From the NCBI RefSeq assembly GCF_019649055.1, contig NW_026570445.1, forward strand, positions 1 to 64,000: a stretch of 64,000 bases of DNA, read 5' to 3'. This DNA comes from Paramacrobiotus metropolitanus (lineage: Eukaryota > Tardigrada > Eutardigrada > Parachela > Macrobiotidae). The notes beneath the pieces are model-generated. The model was given only the letters and a program-made list of their open reading frames with translations. It ran no database searches and was not told the DNA's origin. Below are positions 11,611 through 21,752 of this stretch, in pieces. A program made the position numbers and the translations under genes. Position 1 is the stretch's first letter, and the number at the start of each line of letters is the position of its first letter.

Positions 11611-11820
11611 GAACATTCAGCAAGATTTCGATGCAGCAAGATGCGCTGCGTATTTCATTCGGCAACTCATTCATCATACAGAGACCGACGTTCTTAATCT
11701 GATACGGACGTACTAAGCCCAGGTGTATCATGTGATTAATGTACTCCGCAGGCACTAGATTATTTTGCAATGTTCTATGCTTGTCATAGATGCGCGGACT
11801 GCACTGGCTGAAGGAAGGAC

Positions 11821-12241
11821 CTAAGGAGACCATTTTAGGAACTGACCACGGCCGTGGTCGTAGAAAGCACGGGCCACCACCAGGGTCACCGCGATCAAGA
11901 CCACCTCGGTCCATATCAGTTTCTGCTGCTGATCGGCCTCTTTCTGCGGGTCCTTGCGGTAAGGGTTGACCAGCCTCCAACTGCCGACAACATGACCTGC
12001 ACCAATACAATCAGCAGCATTAGCCCAGCCGATGTCGACGACGGGTTGGGGAAACAGTTTCTCAGTCTTCCGACGCCTTTAGTTGTTTTTATCACTTACA
12101 GAGCAGTAACATGATGGCTCCAGAAACTAGCGTAACAGCGACGTTGACCTCCCAGGCTTTCCAACCCTCCAACCAAGTGAACCAACCTTCTCCAAGTCCA
12201 GTGCCATCACTTTCTCCATCCATGCTGGAAGGCGTGGCCAT
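11821..12241 (-). CDS. small two-membrane-segment protein (hypothetical)
   Basis: Exon 1 runs from an ATG at 12241 to 12100, with donor CTCT|GTAAGT. A good acceptor (TTTCAG) lies two bases before the ATG, so it could instead be an internal exon. Exon 2 is 11996-11821 (acceptor GGTGCAG, 103-nt intron). Joining in phase 1 gives an uninterrupted frame of about 105 residues. It has a Trp-rich start (WFTWLEGWKAW), a hydrophobic segment (VNVAVTLVSGAIMLLL), a charged loop (NPYRKDPQKEADQQQ), a second hydrophobic segment (VVLIAVTLVVA) and FLKWSP-stop. I recognise no family. Phase agreement and the two membrane segments are the only support. It could be part of a longer or decayed gene. Confidence 0.4.
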
Positions 12242-12249
12242 CACTGAAA

Positions 12250-13660
12250 GCAGAAGTCAAACACACTGTTTTATGATGAAAGTGAGATTTCGTGTACAGT
12301 CTTCAAATCCTAACGTACCGGTACACCACTGCCAGAAAAAAAAGAAGAAACTTGTGAACTACGCAAGAGCGTCAAAAGTACCTGCAACTGTAAGATTAAG
12401 TATTAATCTGAATTTAGAGACTTATGAATTCTGGCCGGGTTTAGACAGGTAGAATGAATCCACAAGAATGTCTGAACAGTGTGGTGCCGTGTGCAGCATC
12501 TGCTGATCGGGAAGATGGGATAAAGTATAAACAATCGATATGCATCCCGTGCGCCGCGTCGGGATTGCGCGCTGAACCCGTTTCCCGCACCGCTCTGCGT
12601 CCGTCTTGCCGGCGACCGATGGGGCGGGCCAGTTGCGAAAGTAACGCCGGGATTCGGCGCTTCTGCACGTACTAGTACGTATTAAAGTTACTACTGTATC
12701 CCACAGTAACCGTTACGCATTCTCTGTGCATGGGCGTGAAAACTGCAGCTGATCACCGTATACATTTCCAAATCTAACCGAGGATACCAGTTTTCCCTGG
12801 GACGCGTATGGAAAAGGCGAGCGCGCGGTTCTACTGAAATGCCACAAAGGAAGCCGAAATGACACCTCATTAGCGATGGCCCGTTAATAGTTTGACTGCT
12901 TATTGCTCTGGCTTATAGTTGGCCCAATCGGCAATCGGCGGACTGCATGTTTGTTATAAGTACAGAGGGTTATTCAGCCAAGTGTGTTCACTTTCGAAAA
13001 AAGTACAATTAACTGAATGGAGACGGTGAGGAAAGGGTAACGATGCGTTGTACATCGGAGAGTGACCTTTAGCCGTTAACAATGGCCGGATGTCGGTCGA
13101 TCCGAAAATGCGGATAAGAATGCCAGTCGGCTGTTGTACAGCTGACTGGACTCCGGGCGATGTGCGCAACATTTTTCAAATTCGCTGTTATATAGGCTGC
13201 ATGTGTGTAACTTTTCGGAACCTTTCGGTTACGAATTACTGCTCAGCTTGACTGCTGCACTGTTCAATTTTTCTCGTTCCCGACAAAACAAACTATTTGA
13301 CTGTAAAATGACCTAAGTTAGCGAACGGTCACCTTTGATCTTATATACAGATACAGTGTAACAGTAATATGACTTGAACTTCACTTTTTGAGGAAATGTG
13401 GCACAAGCAGTGGTAGAAGATTAATTTTTTGTCGACACAATTTACTTTGTATACTAACAGGTTCTAATTCCTGTATCATGAGGATTTATTGACTTTTACG
13501 TTTTAAAGACAGTGCGTACAATCGATCTCATGTATTTTGACCATAAGTACAGATACATACAACTGAGCAGCGAGCTTATGCTGCGAAGATTGAATTAATT
13601 TTTATGTTTACGTTAATCCCTTAAGTTTACGTTACGTTAATGTTAATGCCTTAAGGGTGA
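12250..13660. other. no gene seen
   Basis: I found no exon with protein-like composition and paired splice signals. Sequence resembling 5' untranslated or repeat DNA is present only near 13620-13660 (TTACGTTA repeats). Confidence 0.4.
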
Positions 13661-13661
13661 A

Positions 13662-14190
13662 TACCGTTTGTGCGCGCAGCATCCGGTTCGGGAGTTATGG
13701 TTGTTAGAAAATTCCAAAACGTTTAAATGCATTCCAGTGTACCAAAAGTCTCATTATGGACCGATCTCCTTCAAATTCTGCACGTAAATGCACATACCCA
13801 CGAAGAACGTTTTTACACCGATTCACTGTTCTAGCATGTTATTCAAATTTAAAATGAAATTCATTTTAAAATTCGAAAAAAGTCATGGAAGACTGGATCG
13901 GTGTAAAAACGTTCTTCATGGTATGTGCATTTACGTGCAAAATGTGAGGAGATCGGTCCATAATGAGACTTTTGGTACACTGAATGCATTTAAATTTTTT
14001 AGAATTTTGTGACCCTTACAACTTCGCAACCGGATGTTGCGCGCGAAAACGGATTTCACGCTGACGTAAACAAATCATTTGGCTACGGAATGTTTTAAAA
14101 CAAGAGAAAAAAGGGATTGGGAGTGCGCGAAAATGAAAGAATTCGTGCATGTACACGAATTTGGTACTATCTACCGGGCCACTTGCCTTA
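13662..14190. mobile_element. palindromic element, second long copy
   Basis: CGTTTGTGCGCGCAGCATCC at the left pairs with GGATGTTGCGCGC at about 14032, around the same AT-rich core flanked by GGATCGGTGTAAAAACG. The right arm continues further out than in the 8051 copy, through GAATTTGGTAC and ACCGGGCCACTTGCCTTA. The left outer arm is missing. Confidence 0.7.
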
Positions 14191-14622
14191 ATGCCTTACG
14201 TCAATGCCCGCTATAGCTATACCGATCGGTTGCCGAAACGCGTGCAGAAGACCACCATACACGCTGCCATAATGGGTGGTTAAATTGCGTCACAGACCGC
14301 AAGTAAAAGACAATTCGCAGTCTCGCACTGCCAGTGCCATACATGCAATGATGCAAACAAATTATTATACAGATTTTGCCATCAGCTGTTCTAAGTTTCC
14401 CGTCCCAGGGAGCTGAACAGGTAATCTTGATTCCTGCGGGATATTAATTCTGATGTTTAATTGTTTACTGAACTTTATAGTTAAGCGTCAACACATTCGC
14501 CGTGTCGGATCTGAATTTTGTTTTGGGCGCAGCAAACGGTTCGATAATCGTTGGTTCCGTACTATTACTCATCCGCGTTGTGTTTTTTTCTGTCTGATCA
14601 TTTTATTCCCGTTAAATCGTCG

Positions 14623-17600
14623 ATGATGGGTGGCTGGTTTCTCGTGGCTGCTCCTGCTGCTGTGGCGATGGTAGTTGTGGCCTTTCTCCCGGGAGGTCTT
14701 TCCTGTGCGACTCAAAAAACAGGGATCAGCGTTGAACGACGTAAATCAGCGTAGTTCTGGCGCGGGGAAAAGCACGTGAAAATTCTTCGTTGGTATTCTT
14801 TGTAATACTACGGACCTTTGTAACGATACGCGTGATGTTTAGCTGAATGCGTTAATGCCGGGAGATACAAAATAGTGAAATTCACTTTCGAAATGCCCTT
14901 TGCACTTATGGAGAAACGTGTTTCTATGATGCAAACAAATAGTAAATAGACAAAAAACAAACAATAAAAAACACAATGAAACAATCATCCGCAACAGATA
15001 CACCCCAATCACAACAAGAAAAATTCCTCTATACTGTCTTGCTCAGGAATCGTGCCCATTACGCATATCGCATTCCCACGCTGTATCTGTATAGACAAGC
15101 GCTGCCGAAAAAACTCTTTGGCGCGTTTTTGGCCAGTGGCAGAAATTAGGCAGCTTCCAACCTTGTCCACAAATTTCTTAGTGCCACCGCTCCACGGTCC
15201 GTGAATCTCGAACGCCGCCGCAACGAAATCGTAACGTGGCATCAGCCAGCTGTGCTTCGATAACTTTCCCCTTTCAGCTAACTCCGCAGCGGCTCCAGCG
15301 TTCACGGAGGTGCGATCAATGTAAGAGGCTGCGAGTGTGTCAACGCAGGTAACATCTACAGCCAGTGGTTTACCTCGTGCCCAAGGTACAAGAGTGATGA
15401 CGTCCGGCCTTTCTGTCTGAAGATTTTTCTTCGGAGGCTGTCGTGGCAGCTTGTCCCGCAGTTATCGGGTCCCCACAGTTTCCCACTTTGTAAGTACCCT
15501 TATTCTTCCCTGCGATTTTTCCCTTCTGCCGCCGATCTCTCTTAAGCAGATTTCAAATGACCTGGACGTGCCCCGATTGCCAGTTCTCTTGTAAAGTACC
15601 CGGGAGGCACCCTGGCAGCGCAAAATGTATACAGCGTCAAGCAGAGGGATATGGCAGGATTCCCACAGGGGACCCACCAGACCAAGACCAAAGAGAAAAC
15701 CATACGACGCCCAACAGTACGCAGCCGCTGCCGCAGTTTATTCGTGCCAATTGCAGGATCATCCGCCGTATCCCAAAGGCAGCCCGGTCGTCCGTCGCTA
15801 TATTGCTGACTAAGCTGTTGCGGAGCGTAGTGAGAGATAACGACGCCACCTCCTGGTTAAAGCTGCTTTCAGCCCCGTCCGCCATCTTGTCACTCCCAGG
15901 CGACAGCAGAAAGGCCCGTAAATTATCATTGACGACACACATACGGAACCGGATAGCACAGTTCGAGAACGGCGACCTGTGCGTTGTGGAACCTTCTGTT
16001 TCTCGTAAGCCTAGGCAGGCCACTACGGACGACGACATTTCCCGGCGCGTTGGCGTCCAAATCGACGATTTCAATATTAGTGGCGCAGTGCGTACCCTCC
16101 TGTCATCGGACACGGTAGCTACCATCACTCCGGATGTTATCGAATCCATGAGACAGAAGCACCCCACAGCCCGAATTCCAGAACTCCCCTCTGAACCCCT
16201 GGCAGCCACATGCACCCCACTGACGCCTTCGGAAGTAGCCGCCGTCCTAGAAGCGATGCCGAGAGGAAGCGCCGGAGGCCTAGATTTTCTTCGCCCTCAA
16301 CATCTGCTGGACATGATCGGTAGCAGAATGGATGACACTGCGTCAGAGCTCTGCGAGGCCCTCACCGACGTCTTGAACCTGATGTTGTCGGGTAACATTC
16401 CGCAGGATATTGTCCCCATGTTATGCGGAGCCCGGCTGATCGCCTTACGGAAGAAAGATGGCGGATTGCGTCCAATAGCCGTTGGTAACACATACCGTCG
16501 CATCGCCGCCAAAGCCGTAGAGTTCCGTATGCGGCCGATCGCAGCGCAGCATCTTGAACCACATCAGCTAGGCGCGGGCGTCAAAAAAGGCGCCGAGGGA
16601 ATTATACACGCCGCCAGAGATTTTCTCCTGTGCTACAGCAATGACGTAAAAGCGCTCTTAAAAATCGACTTTACTAACGCTTTTAACTGCGTTTCGAGAG
16701 AACACTTGCTGAAGATTGTAGCTGAATTCTTCCCTGACTACTATCCTTTCATTCGAATGTGCTACGCTACTCATTCCTGGCTCATACTCGGGGAAACACG
16801 GATTTTGTCCCAGTCGGGGGTGCAGCAGGGAGATCCTCTCGCACCAGTACTGTTCTGCCTGGTGCTCCAACTCATCGTAAAAATGCTTGATACCATGTTG
16901 AACGCTTGGTATATGGACGATGGGACTTTGGGAGGCGACGTGTCTAGTGTCCTCCGTAATTTCCAGCTGCTAATTTTGGAAGCGCAAAAGATTGGTCTCA
17001 CAGTCAACATTTCTAAGTGCGAATTGTTTCTCTGTGGTGGAACGGAAGCCAAAAGAACGGCGGCTGCTCAACTTTTTCTTACCGTTTTCCCTTCCCTGAC
17101 AGTTGTTTCTCCAGACCAGCTTAACCTACTGGGATCCCCGCTGTTGCCATCAGCAGTTGTGCCAATGATAGGGAAAAAGATTGAGGAACTGGAGGTTATG
17201 TGCACACGACTACTACTCATACCCAATCATCAGGCGTTATTCCTGCTCAAGAACTGTTTGGGCGTGCCAAAAGTCGTGCATATTCTGCGCACCTCACTTG
17301 CATGGATGTTCCCAGAAGAGCTGTACAGGTTGGACCAGCTGTTCCGCGACGCACTGGAACGCATCACCAATGTACAGATGGATTATTCGACGTGGCTTCA
17401 AGCATCCCTACCCGTGCGCCTAGGTGGTTTGGGTATCAGACGTTCCGAAGAGCTAGCTTCCTCAGCCTACTTGGCTTCGGCTTCTTCGTTGCGCCCACTG
17501 ATCTCGAAACTGTGCCCAGTGCTAGCGGCTACGGATGTGACTTGCGCTATTTACGCCTGGAAACTGCAAACAGGGACGGATGAACTTCCGGCAGAAAGCC

Positions 17601-19820
17601 TTCGTCACGTGCAGAAAGCATGGGATACGCCCGCAACACTCGCTGCCTACTCCGAATTAACCAAAATGCGTGGATCACAGGACCAGATCGCCCATCTCAA
17701 AGCTGTATCGGTACCTGAATCCGGTGTTTGGATTCACGCACTTCCCGCTGCCTGTCTCGGAAACCTACTGGATGACACGGCTTTCAGAATAAGTGTCGCT
17801 TTACGGTTAGGAGCGCCTATAGTAACTCCTCACGCATGTGTGTGCGGCATGCAAGTCGATGAGTTGGGCCGGCATGGACTTCGCTGCAAGCGCTCAGCAG
17901 GAAGACTGCCAAGGCACGACGGTATTAGCGGTGAGATCGCCCGGGGCCTTAAGACAGCGGGCTTTCCAGCCAGAATGGAGCCCAAGGGCCTGTCGGTTAA
18001 AGATAACAAAAGGCCGGACGTCATCACTCTTGACCTTGGGCACGAGGTAAACCACTGGCTGTAGATGTTACCTGCGTTGACACACTCGCAGCCTCTTACA
18101 TTGATCGCACCTCCGTGAACGCTGGAGCCGCTGCGGAGTTAGCTGAAAGGGGAAAGTTATCGAAGCACAGCTGGCTGATGCCACGTTACGATTTCGTTGC
18201 GGCGGCGTTCGAGATTCACGGACCGTGGAGCGGTGGCACTAAGAAATTTGTGGACAAGGTTGGAAGCTGCCTAATTTCTGCCACTTTGCACTTATTCGTG
18301 TATCAATAATTTGATGTGTGCAGCTTGCATTATCAAGAAAGGAAAATCATATTGCGGGCTCACAGCCAAATTGTTGGCGTCCAAAAATTCGGGGCGCATC
18401 GCCGTCTCCTAAAATTTTTTCGTCGTCTTCTAGCACGCTTACTCACACCAGAAGTGACCTTATTCATTCAGTCACAAGTTTGAAAACACTAATTTCTGAG
18501 CAGAACTCTGAGTCCTTCTCTTTGGTCGGCCATCTAGTTCCCCAAGTGTCTTTCAGAAATACTATTAGTTTTCACCCAAAACGATACCATTTTACCCGTA
18601 CATATTTGGGTATCTTAAACCAACTTAAATGCCGACGCGGTCGTACAAAATCTCGTTGCTGCCTGTGTATGCATGTGGCTTAAGGATTAAGCAGCTAGCA
18701 GTTGCGCCGCTTAATCCCTAAGCAACGCAACAGCTTTACTTTTTATTCCATTTCACTATTTTAGTATACTTCTCTTTGGCAGTCAACGAGATACTGAATG
18801 CAGCCAAAGCGCACAACGGCAGCGGCGTCATGCAGCTCCAGGGTTACGGTCGCGGCCCGAGTTCGCGCAGCTTCCCCATCGCGGAATGGCCGCCCAACAC
18901 GGAGCTCATCCGGGCGCCGGAAGGCGACACTCTGGTCGTTCCCTGCAACAACAGCCGCGCGGCCAGCGAGACACCGGTGTGTTACGTGTAGGCGACGCTT
19001 CAAGGGGCAATTATTATTATTATTATTATTATTACATCAAGAGCAGCCAACCCGGGTAACGGGACTGCAACGTCTGGTCGGTGATCTTGAGAATATCGTG
19101 CTGTTGCCGACTAGAAAATCGTTATCCTTGTATCAATGGTGTCGGTCGTACTAACAGGTTTCCCACACCGCGATTCCGCCGGCGTACACCTACAACGGAC
19201 AGCTTGTGTCCCTGGGCGCCACTACCACGGCCGTATTCGATACGTTCAATGAACCGAATTATTGCTGCAACTGCACGAAGGATTCAGCTTCGTTGCGATT
19301 TGCTACGCGGGGCAAAATGCTTGATGTGGCCACCGGAGCCTTTTCCATCCTACTGCCGCACTTCTCCTACTCCAACACCGGTCTGTACGAGTGCCTGCAC
19401 TCCGACGGGACGCAGCTGGTCGTGACGCAGCGCTACTGGGTCACCGTCACCCTCGCCCGCCACGAGGTCTTCCACCGGCCCATGCAGAACATCACCGTCC
19501 GCTACGGTGACCCCGCGGAGATGGTCTGCCCCGTCCGGTTCCATCTGCTCCCCGGATTCCTGAAAACCCGCTTCCTGTGGCGCACGGGGAGTTATCTGCT
19601 GATAGCCCGCTCCATCCCGGAGGTGGCCGATAAGGCCGGGCCGTGGTGGGGCTTTGGAGGGCGCTTTGAGTTCGGCCGGGATGACGAGGGTCACTGCAAC
19701 GCCACCATGAAGTTTAACAGTGTCACGTATAAGGACGCCGGTCTGTACGAGTGCTGGTTCCGCATCAACGGCCGGCTGGATGAGTGGATTATGCAGGAAG
19801 CCTATCTGCACGTCATTTAA
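14623..19820 (+). CDS. secreted protein with two Ig-like domains, copy C
   Basis: Three exons (14623-14740, 18783-18976, 19158-19820) join with matching phases (1, then 0) to give 324 residues with no internal stop. Residues 1-28 form a signal peptide (hydrophobic VVVAFLP, ending GLSC). Ig domain 1 uses Cys94 and Cys183 (YEC). It has an extra Cys cluster, NYCCNC, at 138-143. Ig domain 2 uses Cys228, Trp245 and Cys303 (DAGLYEC), with a loop rich in Trp and Asp. N-glycosylation motifs occur at about 95, 142, 215 and 285. No membrane segment or GPI-like tail is seen, so secretion is inferred. Its ligand is unknown. A second in-frame ATG follows at 14626. Intron 1 (4.0 kb) contains a LINE. This is the only copy of the three with a complete frame. 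Confidence 0.8.
14898..14909 (+). repeat. 12-bp target-site duplication, left
   Basis: CTTTGCACTTAT is repeated exactly at 18284-18295 and flanks the whole LINE-derived insert. Confidence 0.65.
15009..15425 (-). pseudogene. C-terminal endonuclease end of the LINE protein (inverted segment)
   Basis: On the minus strand the frame runs through RPDVITLVPWARGKPLAVDV, the RPD...DVT core of a restriction-like endonuclease. It continues to QRLSIQIQRGNA and ends FFLL-stop at 15009. It supplies the C-terminus that the plus-strand copy has lost by frameshift and truncation. It has no 5' part of its own. Confidence 0.8.
15557..18064 (+). CDS. LINE ORF: Zn-finger, reverse transcriptase, restriction-like endonuclease (frameshifted end)
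   Basis: The frame encodes 835 residues. The N-terminus has a Cys-rich finger (CPDC...C...H...C, residues 5-24). The reverse-transcriptase domain shows motif A (KIDFTNAFN, about 369), GVQQGDPLAP (about 421) and YMDDGTLGG (about 452), followed by a thumb-like region. Near residue 761 a CVCG...H...C knuckle precedes KRPDVIT of the restriction-like endonuclease. This order is typical of R2/NeSL-group elements and lacks an apurinic-type endonuclease. Compared with the inverted 3' copy, one base is missing just after RPDVITL (about 18031). The frame therefore stops early at 18064, while the correct frame continues in another phase to 18283. The start has an in-frame ATG at 15557 with about 130 bp of 5' UTR. 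Probably inactive. Confidence 0.9.
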   Translation: MTWTCPDCQFSCKVPGRHPGSAKCIQRQAEGYGRIPTGDPPDQDQRENHTTPNSTQPLPQFIRANCRIIRRIPKAARSSVAILLTKLLRSVVRDNDATSWLKLLSAPSAILSLPGDSRKARKLSLTTHIRNRIAQFENGDLCVVEPSVSRKPRQATTDDDISRRVGVQIDDFNISGAVRTLLSSDTVATITPDVIESMRQKHPTARIPELPSEPLAATCTPLTPSEVAAVLEAMPRGSAGGLDFLRPQHLLDMIGSRMDDTASELCEALTDVLNLMLSGNIPQDIVPMLCGARLIALRKKDGGLRPIAVGNTYRRIAAKAVEFRMRPIAAQHLEPHQLGAGVKKGAEGIIHAARDFLLCYSNDVKALLKIDFTNAFNCVSREHLLKIVAEFFPDYYPFIRMCYATHSWLILGETRILSQSGVQQGDPLAPVLFCLVLQLIVKMLDTMLNAWYMDDGTLGGDVSSVLRNFQLLILEAQKIGLTVNISKCELFLCGGTEAKRTAAAQLFLTVFPSLTVVSPDQLNLLGSPLLPSAVVPMIGKKIEELEVMCTRLLLIPNHQALFLLKNCLGVPKVVHILRTSLAWMFPEELYRLDQLFRDALERITNVQMDYSTWLQASLPVRLGGLGIRRSEELASSAYLASASSLRPLISKLCPVLAATDVTCAIYAWKLQTGTDELPAESLRHVQKAWDTPATLAAYSELTKMRGSQDQIAHLKAVSVPESGVWIHALPAACLGNLLDDTAFRISVALRLGAPIVTPHACVCGMQVDELGRHGLRCKRSAGRLPRHDGISGEIARGLKTAGFPARMEPKGLSVKDNKRPDVITLDLGHEVNHWL
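18284..18295 (+). repeat. 12-bp target-site duplication, right
   Basis: Exact copy of 14898-14909, directly abutting the truncated end of the plus-strand LINE segment. Confidence 0.65.
19011..19083 (-). repeat. LINE 3'-terminal fragment with (TAA)n tail in intron 2 of Ig copy C
   Basis: Read on the minus strand, GACCAGACGTTGCAGTCCCG, then CCCGGGTTGGCTGCTCTTGA and a run of TAA units, matches the 3' end of the LINE at 36793-36857. That element ends CCGGGTTGTCTGCTCTTGAT plus (GAAT)n. The two tails use different microsatellites. The intron is 181 nt, so the fragment makes up much of it. Confidence 0.7.
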
Positions 19821-20342
19821 CCGCAAATTAAGCCGGCGCTTAGGCGACTGCGACTGTCTGCGTGCACGTGCAGATGAGCTTTCTTTCATTTACAGCTGTA
19901 TCTCTGACGGTTGATTTTTACCGTGGAACGGTCCGGCAGTTTCGTTGAGGTTGCATTTGTCTACCACGAAATCAGCAAGGAATTTTGTTAGAGCTTATTT
20001 TCTGCACTCTGAAATAGTCACGGATTTTTCCGCTGAATTTGATTCTAAACGGTTTGTGCGATACATTCCGGTGGCTTCTTGTTTTAAATGAATTATTCGG
20101 CCGCTGGCCCATCATCCAGTTCCTACCGAAACTGTTTTCCGCCTCAGTATCTGTACACGGTGATTTAAAAAAATCTAGAAAATTAATTGTCAGTGACTGC
20201 CACATGTTTACTTAGCTGTTGAATCTTATAACTATGATCTGTATTTGTTGCACATGGGCCAGCCCCAGATTGCGTCAGTTCAGTGAAAGCTTAAGCCAGT
20301 ACATCCGGTACAGCGACTACAGGCGCCGACAAGATGGATTTA

Positions 20343-20625
20343 AAGGTGTGACCCGGTATGTTGTGCGAAATTCGGGTACAAAAACTGAAAAACACACATT
20401 TTTACTGGTGCGCACTCCCAAACACTAGAGTATTTCTGTGTCGTTTTATTGCATTCCGTTGCCGAATGGCCGGTGTATACGTCGGTGTGAAAACTGTGTG
20501 TGGGCGCAACATCCGGTTGGGAAGTTATCGGTGAAATGCGATTCCACAAAATTTCAGCGCAAGACTGTGTACCAAAGGCCAAAGGGCTCATTATGGGCAA
20601 AGACCGCAAGTACCGACTCTGTACA
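20343..20625. repeat. partial copy of the palindromic element
   Basis: GTGCGCACTCCCAAACAC, GCGCAACATCCGGTTGGGA and a CATTATGGGC block correspond to the left arm of the 8051 element. The right arm is missing. It ends just before the MULE left inverted repeat. Confidence 0.6.
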
Positions 20626-20641
20626 GTAGTGGCCGGCGCAC

Positions 20642-20815
20642 GGCCTACACCTTTGGTCGGAATGGAATACGGAATACGGAATGCATTCTCGGAACGGAAT
20701 ACTAATATGCGGAATAAAATTTTCGGAATACGGAACGGAATAATAATTTCAGTCGGAACGGAATATTATGTTTCAAGCGGAACGGAACAATGTTCCTGCG
20801 GAATGGAAATGCGTA
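20642..20815 (+). repeat. MULE terminal inverted repeat, left
   Basis: This has sub-repeats of GGAATACGGAA and CGGAACGGAATA. It is the reverse complement of about 27640-27821, with close similarity over the outer 120 bp and looser similarity inward. Confidence 0.8.
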
Positions 20816-21752
20816 GTATTTTGTAAAGTGGCGAATTCTAAATTCATTTGTAACCCAGGCGGTAGTTCATAAACTATCAGGTACAGTAGTCGAAATTATG
20901 TACTTAATTGCGCTCCGGTGACACTACTTTTCAGTTCGTAAGTATTTCACGTATAAAATCGTTTTTATTTGAAAATTATGACAATCATATCCGCATAAAC
21001 TAAAGGTGCCGTAGTATCGGGTTAATATGCTGCAAGGTAATTAATTATGGAAAACATTTGCACGGAATATAACCTGCTGTCGTTGCTTAACACAAAAATA
21101 TTTGTATGGGCAGTTCAAAAATCATATCATGAGCAAATCAAACAACCAAAACCGTTGCAAAACATAAAACAAAAAGTATTGGTGGAAATATATATTGAAT
21201 AAGCAAAAGACCCAGACGTTTAGTTGGTACATCGATGTCTCATAAGCCGCGTCATCAACAAATATCCATCCCAAGATGTGAGGAGACGTAAATGCAGGAG
21301 CAGGATACCACAAACCCAGACTGAACGTCAACAAATTTTTTGACAAAATTCATAAACAACGAAAGAAAATCATTTGGTTCGTTATTGAAAAATGCAGTGC
21401 TTTGTCAACAAATCCGGTACTTTCCCTTACGCAATTTTCATGGGTGACAGCTGATTATTTCAGTGTTAAAAGTGTTACCTAATTTAGTAATAGAATGCAG
21501 GGCTAGCCCTTAATGAAGGAATTTATTAAAGAAAATTTGTCTGAATGTTCAGTCTGGGCGAAATACAAACTGTTATGTTGCGGTCCATCACATCGTTCCT
21601 ACAAATGCAGCCGATATAAGTACTTCTTTGGCTCTATGTTATTATTATTATTATGTTATTATTATTATTTGTAAGCTTGTTATAACTTCAAACTATTACC
21701 ATTAATACGTTTACATTTTATAAGCATTCACGGCTTTATGGAAATGATTACT

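Larger units (their letters stand above)
14910..18283. mobile_element. R2/NeSL-like non-LTR retrotransposon with inverted 3' segment
   Basis: The insert has two parts. 14910-15425 is the 3' end of the element in minus orientation, with the C-terminal coding region, 3' UTR and no poly(A). 15426-18283 is the 5' UTR and main frame in plus orientation. About 275 bp of the C-terminal coding region is present in both parts, as inverted copies that differ visibly only by one base deleted in the plus copy. The exact 12-bp repeat CTTTGCACTTAT flanks the whole. This is the structure expected from twin priming during target-primed reverse transcription. It lies in intron 1 of Ig copy C. Confidence 0.65.

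Noticed and set aside
15009-15305. A separate 98-codon host gene on the minus strand
   Set aside because: It is the C-terminal end of the LINE protein, present again in plus orientation at 18.1 kb.
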